This document shows, in pieces, positions 1 through 5,149 of a stretch of 5,149 nucleotides of DNA. The translations under genes were made by a program, and so were the position numbers. The DNA is from Alphaproteobacteria bacterium (GTDB lineage: Bacteria > Pseudomonadota > Alphaproteobacteria > UBA828). The stretch spans positions 1 through 5,149 of the forward strand of contig JABJCZ010000288.1 in NCBI GenBank assembly GCA_018668475.1, given 5' to 3'. Position 1 is the stretch's first letter; each line of letters opens with the position of its first letter. The notes beneath the pieces are model-generated. The model was given only the letters and a program-made list of their open reading frames with translations. It had not been told where the DNA came from and did not search any database.

Positions 1-557
1 ACGTCGGCAATACGGCGGTCCAGGAACGCCCAGGTGTCGGTATCGTTCTCCGTCTGGTCGTTGAGCCAATACATCAACGTTGAGACGTAGACACCCGCCA
101 GCAACGCCCGCTTGCTGTAATAGTTGAAATCGGTGGAGGTATCGCCGATCGACGACCAGATGGCATCCACAGTGCTGTACAAGGCGCCCAGCGCCGCCGG
201 TGCACTGGTGGGGGCCGCAAGCACACTAAGAGCTGCGCGGACAGCCTCCTTATGTGGGCTTGCCGCTGCCAGGCGAATTCTCACCGCCGCCGCGATTTTC
301 GCACGGATCTTGAGTACGTCGAGGTCGAGTTCGGCTATTGCTTCTACCATGCGCCGGTCGGCAAGCGCCGCGTGATAACAGACCAGTTCAAGCGGGCGGC
401 CCGAAAACGCCTGCTCCGCCGCCGCCTGCTGCTCACCAATATCTACAGCGCCGGCAACGACCGCCGCCTGGCTCCAGCCATCAAACGGGACATGCGCGAG
501 CGCCGCATCAATCAGGCGGTCACGAAGGTCGTTTGGTTCCAATTTACGAGCCCACAT
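1..557 (-). CDS. coq9: COQ9 family protein (rpsU-divergent family), C-terminus cut off by window edge
   Basis: This is a member of the COQ9 family, in alphaproteobacteria also known as the rpsU-divergently transcribed protein. Eukaryotic COQ9 has a TetR-like fold, binds lipids and supports the COQ7 hydroxylation step of ubiquinone synthesis; a role in ubiquinone synthesis here is inferred. About 185 residues are visible. The N-terminus carries the family pattern HVPFDGWS (residues 22-29). The C-terminal half has NYYSKRALLAGVYVSTLMYW (145-164) followed by a FLDRRI segment (178-183), both typical of the family. The frame is open to the left edge, so only the last residues are missing. The ATG at 555-557 is chosen because a TGAGG sequence at 565-569 lies 7 bases upstream. 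That site overlaps the stop codon of def, which points to translational coupling. No signal peptide is seen. Family assignment is firm; the biochemical role is less so. Confidence 0.88.
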   Translation of the reverse strand, partial: MWARKLEPNDLRDRLIDAALAHVPFDGWSQAAVVAGAVDIGEQQAAAEQAFSGRPLELVCYHAALADRRMVEAIAELDLDVLKIRAKIAAAVRIRLAAASPHKEAVRAALSVLAAPTSAPAALGALYSTVDAIWSSIGDTSTDFNYYSKRALLAGVYVSTLMYWLNDQTENDTDTWAFLDRRIAD

Positions 558-564
558 TGCGCAA

Positions 565-569
565 CCTCA
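565..569 (-). promoter_or_regulatory. Ribosome binding site of the COQ9 gene, overlapping the def stop codon
   Basis: Read on the minus strand, TGAGG contains the def stop codon TGA (567-569) and a GAGG Shine-Dalgarno core 7 bases before the COQ9 ATG. The overlap suggests that ribosomes finishing def help start COQ9 translation. Confidence 0.6.
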
Positions 570-1154
570 TTCGTCATTGCTTGTCGGCACAGACAACTCG
601 TCATCTTCCTCGTCCTCATCCTCGTCCTGTGTGCTCCGCCCGAGCTCCGAGGTAAAGGTCAGGGTTGAAAGGTCGGTCATACGCATCGGATAGAGGATTC
701 CGTCGAGGTGATCGCACTCATGCTGCACCACCCTTGCATGAAAGCCGCTGGCTTCACGTTGGAATTCATTTCCGAACGGGTCAAACCCGCGATAGCGAAT
801 ACGGTTGTAACGGGGAACCTCGCCCATGAGACCGGGCACGGATAGGCACCCCTCCATGCCATAGGACAGAGTATCGTCGAGCACCTCGATTTCGGGGTTG
901 ATGAGAATAGTCAGCGCAACCGCTTCATCTTCATCTTCGCCCTCATCGGTCCGGTTCTGCGGCACATGAAATATTACAACGCGCAGCGGCACATGCACCT
1001 GTGGGGCCGCCAGGCCGGCCCCGGCGGCATCATCCATGGTATCCAGCATATCGGCGATCAAATGCCTGATTTCCGGGGCTTTCGGGTCGTCGACGGGCTC
1101 TGCCTTGTCGGCGAGCACCGGGTGGCCCATGCGGGCTATCTTGAGTATGGCCAT
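567..1154 (-). CDS. def: Peptide deformylase with acidic C-terminal tail
   Basis: Peptide deformylase is a cytoplasmic metalloenzyme that removes the N-formyl group from nascent proteins at the ribosome exit. The protein has 195 residues and all three family motifs: GAGLAAPQ (45-52, with Gln52), EGCLS (101-105, metal ligand Cys103) and HECDH (145-149, metal ligands His145 and His149, catalytic Glu146). The start MAILKIARMGHPVL matches the usual family N-terminus. Two acidic additions stand out: a loop rich in Asp and Glu at about 69-77, between the first two motifs, and a C-terminal tail (176-195) in which ten consecutive residues (177-186) are Asp or Glu. All catalytic residues are present, so the enzyme should be active. 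No Shine-Dalgarno sequence precedes the ATG; an inverted repeat lies 4 bases upstream instead. The gene is divergent from rpsU and cotranscribed with the COQ9 gene 9 bases downstream. Confidence 0.96.
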   Translation of the reverse strand: MAILKIARMGHPVLADKAEPVDDPKAPEIRHLIADMLDTMDDAAGAGLAAPQVHVPLRVVIFHVPQNRTDEGEDEDEAVALTILINPEIEVLDDTLSYGMEGCLSVPGLMGEVPRYNRIRYRGFDPFGNEFQREASGFHARVVQHECDHLDGILYPMRMTDLSTLTFTSELGRSTQDEDEDEEDDELSVPTSNDE

Positions 1155-1158
1155 GGGC

Positions 1159-1179
1159 CGGACTATGGCGCCAAGTCCG
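1159..1179. repeat. 21-base imperfect palindrome just upstream of the def start
   Basis: The outer arms CGGACT (1159-1164) and AGTCCG (1174-1179) are perfectly complementary and enclose the self-complementary octamer TGGCGCCA (1166-1173), with one unpaired A at 1165 on the plus strand. It ends 4 bases before the def ATG. In a longer def transcript it would form a hairpin next to the start codon; as DNA it could be a binding site for a dimeric regulator that overlaps the proposed -10 element. The sequence is certain, the function is not. Confidence 0.6.
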
Positions 1180-1190
1180 CCCGTCGTAAA
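1162..1190 (-). promoter_or_regulatory. Possible def-COQ9 promoter giving a leaderless transcript
   Basis: On the minus strand, TTTACG (1185-1190, 4 of 6 to the sigma70 -35 consensus) is separated by 17 bases from CATAGT (1162-1167, 4 of 6 to the -10 consensus). Only 7 bases separate this -10 from the def ATG, so transcription would begin at or next to the start codon. That fits the absence of a Shine-Dalgarno sequence before def. Both hexamers are imperfect, so this is a tentative call. Confidence 0.3.
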
Positions 1191-1217
1191 CCTGTGTAAT
1201 CAATGGCCGCTGAAGCC

Positions 1218-1246
1218 TTGAGACATAAGAATAGCTGTGGTATTAA
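1218..1246 (+). promoter_or_regulatory. Probable sigma70-type promoter of rpsU
   Basis: TTGAGA (1218-1223, 5 of 6 to the -35 consensus) and TATTAA (1241-1246, 4 of 6 to the -10 consensus) are separated by exactly 17 bases. Transcription would start near 1253 and give a leader of about 50 bases before the rpsU TTG codon. It is the best promoter-like match I noticed in the divergent region, and its position fits a strongly expressed ribosomal protein gene. Confidence 0.6.
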
Positions 1247-1263
1247 GCCGGCCCGTGCGGCAC

Positions 1264-1279
1264 TTGCCCTGCGGGGCGA
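1264..1279 (+). promoter_or_regulatory. Small stable hairpin in the rpsU leader
   Basis: GCCC (1266-1269) pairs with GGGC (1274-1277) around a TGCG loop, and the stem extends by a U-G and a U-A pair to 1264 and 1279. In RNA the loop is closed as C-UGCG-G, which fits the exceptionally stable cUNCGg tetraloop class. It ends 11 bases before the AAGG ribosome binding site at 1291-1294, leaving that site exposed. Whether it regulates rpsU or only stabilises the mRNA 5' end cannot be told from sequence. Confidence 0.4.
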
Positions 1280-1290
1280 ATTTCTGTGGA

Positions 1291-1294
1291 AAGG
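1291..1294 (+). promoter_or_regulatory. Ribosome binding site that decides the rpsU TTG start
   Basis: AAGG, within the longer purine run GGAAAGG, lies 8 bases before the TTG at 1303-1305. This spacing supports TTG as the start, rather than the in-frame GTG at 1237, which falls inside the promoter. Confidence 0.6.
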
Positions 1295-1302
1295 TAACTA
1301 GC

Positions 1303-1506
1303 TTGGTAAACGTTCTGGTACGCGACAATAATGTCGATCAGGCCCTCAAGGCGCTGAAGAAGAAAATGCAGCGCGAAGGCCTGTTCCGCGAAATGAAGAT
1401 GCGTCGGCACTATGAAAAGCCGTCCGAGAAGCGCGCCCGCCAAAAGGCTGAAGCGATTCGCCGCGCACGCAAGCTCGCACGCAAGCGCGCCCTGAGAGAA
1501 GAGTAG
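1303..1506 (+). CDS. rpsU: 30S ribosomal protein bS21, TTG start
   Basis: This is bS21, a small basic protein of the 30S subunit platform, near the anti-Shine-Dalgarno end of 16S rRNA, that aids translation initiation. With the TTG start the protein has 67 residues, the usual alphaproteobacterial length, and begins [20 protein letters not shown], the conserved N-terminus. The family core [20 protein letters not shown] and the motif [13 protein letters not shown] follow, and then a very basic tail of Arg, Lys and Ala typical of the C-terminal helix. An in-frame extension back to 1237 would add 22 unconserved residues and would start upstream of the predicted transcription start, so it is rejected. 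The gene is transcribed alone: it diverges from def and converges on pntB, with a hairpin directly after its stop codon and a terminator beyond that. Confidence 0.96.
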   Translation: MVNVLVRDNNVDQALKALKKKMQREGLFREMKMRRHYEKPSEKRARQKAEAIRRARKLARKRALREE

Positions 1507-1537
1507 CAGCACCTACCAGCCAGTCTGGTTTGTGCTG
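1507..1537. repeat. Inverted repeat immediately after the rpsU stop codon
   Basis: CAGCAC (1507-1512) is perfectly complementary to GTGCTG (1532-1537). Inside it, ACCAG (1515-1519) pairs with CTGGT (1525-1529) around a 5-base loop, and a 2x2 internal loop separates the two stems. It begins on the base after the rpsU stop codon. No T-run follows, so it is not a classical terminator alone; it may protect the rpsU mRNA 3' end or add to the terminator beside it. Confidence 0.5.
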
Positions 1538-1540
1538 ACG

Positions 1541-1577
1541 AAAAAGCCCGGCTCCGATTGATCGGCGCCGGGCGTTT
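1541..1577. terminator. Bidirectional rho-independent terminator between rpsU and pntB
   Basis: GCCCGGC (1546-1552) and GCCGGGC (1567-1573) form a perfect 7 bp stem. After a T/C mismatch the stem continues with CCGAT against ATCGG, closing on a very small loop. On the plus strand the stem is followed by GTTTT (1573-1577). On the minus strand it is followed by five Ts (complement of the A run at 1541-1545). It can therefore stop both rpsU transcription and the converging pnt operon; the minus-strand version has the longer T-run. Confidence 0.85.
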
Positions 1578-1638
1578 TGCGTCTTGGGTACAGCCGTTCG
1601 GGCTCCCCTTGGGTATTCGCAGCAGACGATACGCCGCC

Positions 1639-3021
1639 CTAGATCGCCTTAACGATCTCCTCGGCCATCTTTTTCGCATCGCCAAACAGCATCATCGTGT
1701 TCTGGTTATAGAACACCGGATTGTCGATCCCGGCGTAGCCCGGCGACAGTGAACGTTTGACAAACAGGACTGTCTTCGCCCGTTCAACATCGAGGATCGG
1801 CATGCCCGCAATCGGGCTTTGCGGGTCAGTTTTGGCCAGCGGGTTGGTCACGTCGTTGGCGCCGACAACAAATGCCACATCGGTATTCGGCAGGTCGCTG
1901 TTGATATCATCCAACTCGAACACATCCTCATAGGGCACGTTGGCTTCAGCCAACAGCACATTCATGTGCCCTGGCATACGGCCAGCCACCGGATGGACCG
2001 CATAGCGCACCTCAACACCTTCCGCTTTGAGCATATCGGCCATTTCTCGGACCGCATGTTGCGCCTGCGCAACCGCGAGGCCATAGCCGGGCACGATGAT
2101 CACGGATGAAGCGTTTTTCATGATAAAAGCAGCATCGTCTGCGCTGCCTGGGCGAACCGTCTTATCGCCGGTCAACTCCGCCATTTCGCCGCCGCCGCCA
2201 AAGCCGCCAAGAATCACGCTGACGAACGAACGGTTCATCGCCTTGCACATGATGTAGCTGAGAATGGCGCCCGACGAGCCCACAAGCGCGCCAACAATAA
2301 TCAGCACCGTATTTTCAAGCGTGAAGCCAATGCCTGCTGCTGCCCAACCGGAATACGAATTCAGCATTGAGATGACGACCGGCATGTCAGCGCCGCCGAT
2401 CGGCACAATCATCAATACGCCAAAAGCCAGCGCCAGCGCTGTCATGATCCAGAAGACAGTGGGCGACTGGTCAACGCAGAAGATTACCGCGAGGGCGACA
2501 ATTGCCACCGCAACCAGCAAGTTGAACAGGTGCTGTCCCGGGAACACCAGTGGCGCACCTGAAACCAGTTCCTGCAGTTTCGCGAAGGCGACCAGAGAGC
2601 CGGTAAATGTCAGCGCGCCAATAATGACGCCGATACTCATCTCTATCCGGCTGATAAAGCGAATATCGCCGACCGCACCGATATGGAATACCTCAGGCGA
2701 CAATAGCGCGGCACCAGCAACAAGCACCGCCGCCAACCCGACCAGGCTGTGGAACCCCGCCATCAACTGCGGCATCGCCGTCATCGGAATTTTCAGCGCG
2801 ATTACTGTGCCGATGATGCCGCCGACACCGAGGCCGATCAAAATCCAGAGGTAATCATCAACACCGGGCTGCGCGAGGGTCGTGCCAACAGCAACGACCA
2901 TGCCGATAACACCGAACAGATTGCCGCGGCGGGCAGTACCCGGCGAAGACAATCCGCGCAGCGCCATGATGAAACAGACACCTGCGATCAGATAGAGAAT
3001 CGCGGCAAGATTGGCAGTCAT
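1639..3021 (-). CDS. pntB: NAD(P) transhydrogenase subunit beta
   Basis: PntB is the beta subunit of the proton-translocating transhydrogenase, which couples proton entry across the inner membrane to hydride transfer from NADH to NADP+. The protein has 460 residues, against 462 in E. coli. Residues 1 to about 260 form the membrane domain (dII) with many hydrophobic helices. It includes the conserved LSSPGTARRGNLFG (24-37), His91 in FHSLVG at the position of the proton-pathway His91 of E. coli, and ADMPVVISMLNSYSGWAAAG (211-230). GSSGAILSYIMCKAMNRSF (248-266) leads into the cytoplasmic NADP(H)-binding domain (dIII), with GYGLAVAQAQ (312-321), RMPGHMNVLLAEANVPY (348-364), GANDVTNP (387-394) and KRS (422-424). 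The ATG is supported by GAAGGAA at 3029-3035, 7 bases upstream. The gene is last in the operon, 15 bases after pntAB, and ends at the bidirectional terminator. Confidence 0.98.
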   Translation of the reverse strand: MTANLAAILYLIAGVCFIMALRGLSSPGTARRGNLFGVIGMVVAVGTTLAQPGVDDYLWILIGLGVGGIIGTVIALKIPMTAMPQLMAGFHSLVGLAAVLVAGAALLSPEVFHIGAVGDIRFISRIEMSIGVIIGALTFTGSLVAFAKLQELVSGAPLVFPGQHLFNLLVAVAIVALAVIFCVDQSPTVFWIMTALALAFGVLMIVPIGGADMPVVISMLNSYSGWAAAGIGFTLENTVLIIVGALVGSSGAILSYIMCKAMNRSFVSVILGGFGGGGEMAELTGDKTVRPGSADDAAFIMKNASSVIIVPGYGLAVAQAQHAVREMADMLKAEGVEVRYAVHPVAGRMPGHMNVLLAEANVPYEDVFELDDINSDLPNTDVAFVVGANDVTNPLAKTDPQSPIAGMPILDVERAKTVLFVKRSLSPGYAGIDNPVFYNQNTMMLFGDAKKMAEEIVKAI

Positions 3022-3028
3022 GAGGCCG

Positions 3029-3035
3029 TTCCTTC
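3029..3035 (-). promoter_or_regulatory. Ribosome binding site of pntB
   Basis: GAAGGAA on the minus strand, 7 bases before the pntB ATG and within the 15-base gap after pntAB. It is one of the strongest Shine-Dalgarno sequences in the window. Confidence 0.7.
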
Positions 3036-3036
3036 T

Positions 3037-3336
3037 CTAACTTTTCTTCTTAAACATGGCGAGCATGCGCTGGGTGACCACAAAGCCCCCAAATATGTTC
3101 ACCGCGGCAAGGCCGACAGCAACAGCGCCCAGCACTTTCCCAACACCATCTTCCATCGGGGCCGCTGCCAGCAGCGCACCTACGATGATGACGCTCGAAA
3201 TTGCGTTGGTTACCGACATCAGCGGCGTATGCAGGGCGGGCGTTACGCTCCACACCACGTAGTAGCCGATGAAGACCGCCAGAACAAAAACCGTGATGGC
3301 AGTAATCAGCGGATGGATATCAAGAATGTGTTCCAT
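3037..3336 (-). CDS. pntAB: NAD(P) transhydrogenase subunit alpha part 2 (membrane part)
   Basis: This gene encodes the membrane part of the alpha subunit, the segment that in E. coli is fused to the C-terminus of PntA. It contributes helices to the proton-conducting domain II alongside PntB. The protein has 99 residues and three clear hydrophobic segments at about 8-29, 42-59 and 67-88. The family signature [19 protein letters not shown] (32-50) lies between and within the first two. The C-terminus is basic (FKKKS), consistent with a cytoplasmic end. It starts 2 bases after the pntAA stop codon, and an AAGGAA sequence within the end of pntAA (3345-3350) lies 8 bases before its ATG, so translation is probably coupled. 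No in-frame join to pntAA is seen, so this is the natural three-subunit form and not a frameshifted pntA. Confidence 0.96.
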   Translation of the reverse strand: MEHILDIHPLITAITVFVLAVFIGYYVVWSVTPALHTPLMSVTNAISSVIIVGALLAAAPMEDGVGKVLGAVAVGLAAVNIFGGFVVTQRMLAMFKKKS

Positions 3337-3338
3337 CG

Positions 3339-4496
3339 TCAGAGTTCCTTGGCGGCAAAGGCCGGATTAACCACCGCACCATCGCGCGTGAGCAATGCGC
3401 CCTGGATAATCTCGTCGTCCCAATCAACGGACATGGTCTTGGCTTCCTTGTCGATCATCAGATCCACAAAGTTGACCAGGTTACGCGCATATAGAGTGCT
3501 GGTATCGGTCGGCACGAGCGCAGGCCAGTTGGTATGACCGATGATCGTCACACCCTCACGGACCACAACCTGATCACGTTCCGACAGGGCACAATTTCCG
3601 CCAGTTTCCACCGCCAGATCAACAATGACCGAACCGGGCTTCATCCCCTTGACCATCTCCTCAGTCACCAGGATTGGCGCCGGACGACCGGGAATTTGTG
3701 CGGTGGTAATGCAGATATCCTGGGTTTTCAACGTATCCCGAAGCACTTCGGCCTGGCGGCGCTGATAATCTTCCCCCATTTCTCGGGCATACCCTGCCGC
3801 AGTTTCGGCATTCTGATCATCAGCGGCATCAACTTCGATAAATTTCGCGCCAAGGTTCTCGACCTGTTCTTTCACGGCTGGGCGAACGTCAAAAGCTGAC
3901 ACCACAGCACCCAATCGCCGTGCTGTCGCAATCGCCTGAAGGCCGGCGACACCTGCACCCATAACAACGGCGCGCGCCGGCGGCACAGTGCCAGCGGCAG
4001 TCATCATCATCGGAAAAATACGGCCGAAGGCGTTGGCCGCTTCAACCACAGCCTTGTAGCCCGCAATATTACTTTGCGAAGACAACGCGTCCATACTCTG
4101 GGCCCGGCTGATCCGCGGGATCAATTCCATCGAAAAAGCCGTAATTCCGCGGCTCGCGTAATCGTTAACCTGCTCCTGATTGAACAATGGCGCGAGCAGA
4201 CCGACCAGGGTCGCGCCGCTTTTCATCATGGCTGCTTCGTCAACACCGCCTTCAGCCGCAGTCATCGGGCGCTGCACTTTCAACACCAGATCAGCAGCAC
4301 CATAGACGGCAGCCGCATCCGGCCCGATTGTCGCGCCGACGTCGGTAAACACGTCGTCCGCCAGCGAAGCGCCGGCGCCAGCGCCGGTTTCCACAACAAC
4401 CTCAGCGCCCATGGCGATCAGTTTTTTGACGGCATCCGACGAGGCCGCAACTCGGGTTTCGCCGGGGCGAATTTCTTTGGGAATTCCGATTTTCAT
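3339..4496 (-). CDS. pntAA: NAD(P) transhydrogenase subunit alpha part 1 (NAD-binding)
   Basis: PntAA is the cytoplasmic NAD(H)-binding component (domain I) of the transhydrogenase. It is related to alanine dehydrogenase and works as a dimer docked on PntAB and PntB. The 385-residue length is close to that of R. rubrum PntAA. Visible motifs are [17 protein letters not shown] (1-17); the nucleotide-contact segment [14 protein letters not shown] (128-141), with Arg128, Gln133, Asp136 and Ser139 at R. rubrum positions 127, 132, 135 and 138; the Rossmann motif GAGVAGLQ (180-187) with Asp203 at the end of the next strand; Tyr236 of the mobile loop; and AQIPGRPAP (266-274). The ATG at 4494-4496 is chosen because MKIGIPKE is the conserved start. 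A TTG at 4547 would add 17 unconserved residues. The Shine-Dalgarno sequence is weak (GGAAG, too close to the ATG). First gene of the pnt operon. Confidence 0.97.
   Translation of the reverse strand: MKIGIPKEIRPGETRVAASSDAVKKLIAMGAEVVVETGAGAGASLADDVFTDVGATIGPDAAAVYGAADLVLKVQRPMTAAEGGVDEAAMMKSGATLVGLLAPLFNQEQVNDYASRGITAFSMELIPRISRAQSMDALSSQSNIAGYKAVVEAANAFGRIFPMMMTAAGTVPPARAVVMGAGVAGLQAIATARRLGAVVSAFDVRPAVKEQVENLGAKFIEVDAADDQNAETAAGYAREMGEDYQRRQAEVLRDTLKTQDICITTAQIPGRPAPILVTEEMVKGMKPGSVIVDLAVETGGNCALSERDQVVVREGVTIIGHTNWPALVPTDTSTLYARNLVNFVDLMIDKEAKTMSVDWDDEIIQGALLTRDGAVVNPAFAAKEL
3345..3350 (-). promoter_or_regulatory. Ribosome binding site of pntAB, inside the end of pntAA
   Basis: AAGGAA on the minus strand codes for the last Lys-Glu of pntAA and lies 8 bases before the pntAB ATG. 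It supports the short 99-residue start of pntAB. Confidence 0.65.
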
Positions 4497-4543
4497 GCTT
4501 CCAAACCGAATCTGATAAGGGCGCCCCTTGAAAGAGCGCCAGA

Positions 4544-4572
4544 ACAATGCCGCGACAACGTGCGTTTGCCAA
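4544..4572 (-). promoter_or_regulatory. Possible pnt operon promoter
   Basis: On the minus strand, TTGGCA (4567-4572, 5 of 6 to the -35 consensus) is followed after 17 bases by CATTGT (4544-4549, only 3 of 6 to the -10 consensus, but with the important second A and last T). It would give a leader of about 40 bases before pntAA. The rest of 4497-4640 holds no gene and no convincing terminator for the upstream peptidase gene, so read-through from that gene remains possible. Confidence 0.25.
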
Positions 4573-4640
4573 GGGTAGCGGTGACCCCTGCGTCAATTGG
4601 CGCAAATCGCCGCTGCATCACCGGGTGTCTTTCACCGTGT

Positions 4641-5149
4641 TCATGATGTCGTTTCCAGCTCATCCAGGAATCCTTCGATGATACCCAGGCCCTTTGCCCA
4701 GAATCCGGGATCGCTGGCATCAAGGCCAAAAGGTGCCAGTAATTCGCGGTGCTGCAACGTTCCGCCGGCGCGCAGCATCTCAAGATATCGCGCTTCAAAT
4801 CCCGTCGGCGCATCCTGATAGGCCGCATAAAGCGCGTTTACCAGGCAATCGCCAAAAGCATACGCATACACATAAAACGGCGAATGAATGAAGTGCGGGA
4901 TATAGGCCCAAAAATTGCGATAGGTGTCATCAAAACGAATCGCTGGACCAAGACTGTCGGTTTGGACCTCAAGCCAGAGCTCGCCAAGTTTGTCAGCGGT
5001 CAGCTCACCATTGCGCCGTTCATCGTGTACCGCGCGCTCGAATTCACAGAACGCGACCTGACGCACAACGGTATTCAGCATGTCCTCCACCTTTGACGCG
5101 AGCATCACGCGCCGGCGCTTTTTGTCAGCGCGGCGATGGTATCGACCTG
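4641..5149 (-). CDS. pepF: M3 family oligoendopeptidase (PepF type), C-terminal part only
   Basis: This is the C-terminal end of a zinc oligoendopeptidase of peptidase family M3B, a cytoplasmic enzyme that cuts short peptides. About 168 residues are visible. They begin with a basic stretch and then MLASKVEDMLNTVVRQVAF, a strongly conserved helix of the family. YIPHFIHSPFYVYAYAFGDC follows; its His and Tyr residues belong to the substrate-binding and transition-state region of M3 enzymes. After that come MLRAGGT and LLAPFGLDASDPGFW, typical of the C-terminus. The zinc-binding HExxH lies further upstream, beyond the right edge, so activity cannot be judged. The frame is open to position 5149. 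The gene lies 144 bases upstream of pntAA in the same direction, with no functional link apparent. Family call is firm; the gene symbol follows common usage. Confidence 0.93.
   Translation of the reverse strand, partial: GRYHRRADKKRRRVMLASKVEDMLNTVVRQVAFCEFERAVHDERRNGELTADKLGELWLEVQTDSLGPAIRFDDTYRNFWAYIPHFIHSPFYVYAYAFGDCLVNALYAAYQDAPTGFEARYLEMLRAGGTLQHRELLAPFGLDASDPGFWAKGLGIIEGFLDELETTS

Noticed and set aside
600..631. TCG/TCC/TCA-rich low-complexity tract as a microsatellite
   Set aside because: It is the codon sequence of the acidic deformylase tail; it is discussed there instead of being called a separate repeat.
252..668. Plus-strand open frames over the COQ9 gene and the end of def (252-668 and 338-655)
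   Set aside because: The minus-strand frame encodes a clear COQ9-family protein with a ribosome binding site; the plus frames show no family features.
1583..1615. Direct repeat CTTGGGTA at 1583-1590 and 1608-1615
   Set aside because: Two 8-base copies in a short spacer can arise by chance, and no third copy or function is apparent.
2264..2854. Long plus-strand open frame (196 codons) opposite pntB
   Set aside because: It lies wholly antisense to strongly conserved pntB sequence, its protein is a low-complexity Ala/Thr/Pro/Ile mix, and it resembles no family; it is a by-product of codon bias.
2749..3537. Longest plus-strand open frame (262 codons) across pntB, pntAB and pntAA
   Set aside because: It runs opposite three certain genes, has no recognisable domain, and its composition looks like reversed coding sequence.
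4497..4547. Extended pntAA start at a TTG, adding 17 residues
   Set aside because: The family N-terminus starts at MKIGIPKE; the extension is not family-like and overlaps the possible -10 element.
4588..4640. Short inverted repeats (GGCG/CGCC and GGTG/CACC) after the peptidase stop codon as a terminator
   Set aside because: Stems are only 4 bp and no T-run follows, so a terminator call is not supported.
4074..4646. Plus-strand open frame (190 codons) opposite the start of pntAA
   Set aside because: Antisense to the conserved NAD-binding domain, with no recognisable motif.
4493..4828. Minus-strand open frame (111 codons) overlapping pntAA upstream region and the peptidase end
   Set aside because: It overlaps the conserved peptidase C-terminus in another frame and has no family features.

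Overview
The window looks like a chromosomal housekeeping segment of an alphaproteobacterium. The evidence is a COQ9-family gene close to and divergent from rpsU, a typical alphaproteobacterial bS21 sequence, and a proton-translocating transhydrogenase split into three genes (pntAA, pntAB, pntB) as in Rhodospirillum rubrum. GC content looks moderately high, roughly the mid to upper fifties by eye. No mobile element, CRISPR array, tRNA or rRNA is visible, and I see no undescribed system.

Layout. Positions 1-557 (minus) hold most of a COQ9-family gene that runs off the left edge. Positions 567-1154 (minus) hold a peptide deformylase gene, def, whose stop codon overlaps the ribosome binding site of the COQ9 gene, so the two form an operon. 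Positions 1155-1302 are a divergent promoter region with a good sigma70-type promoter for rpsU and a possible leaderless promoter for def. Positions 1303-1506 (plus) hold rpsU, starting at TTG. Positions 1507-1638 separate rpsU from the converging pnt operon and carry two hairpins; the second is a probable bidirectional terminator. Positions 1639-4496 (minus) hold the tightly packed pntAA-pntAB-pntB operon (gaps of 2 and 15 bases). Positions 4497-4640 are its upstream region. Positions 4641-5149 (minus) hold the C-terminal part of an M3-family oligoendopeptidase (PepF type) that runs off the right edge.

How the genes relate. The rpsU/def/COQ9 block joins a ribosomal protein, the enzyme that removes the formyl group from new proteins, and a factor of ubiquinone biosynthesis. 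The pnt operon uses the proton gradient to make NADPH from NADH. The peptidase probably degrades cytoplasmic oligopeptides and has no evident functional link to pnt. The points most worth a second look are small: the dyad and missing Shine-Dalgarno sequence at the def start, def lying between rpsU and the COQ9 gene, the acidic tail and acidic loop of the deformylase, the cUNCGg-type hairpin in the rpsU leader, and the paired hairpins between rpsU and pntB.
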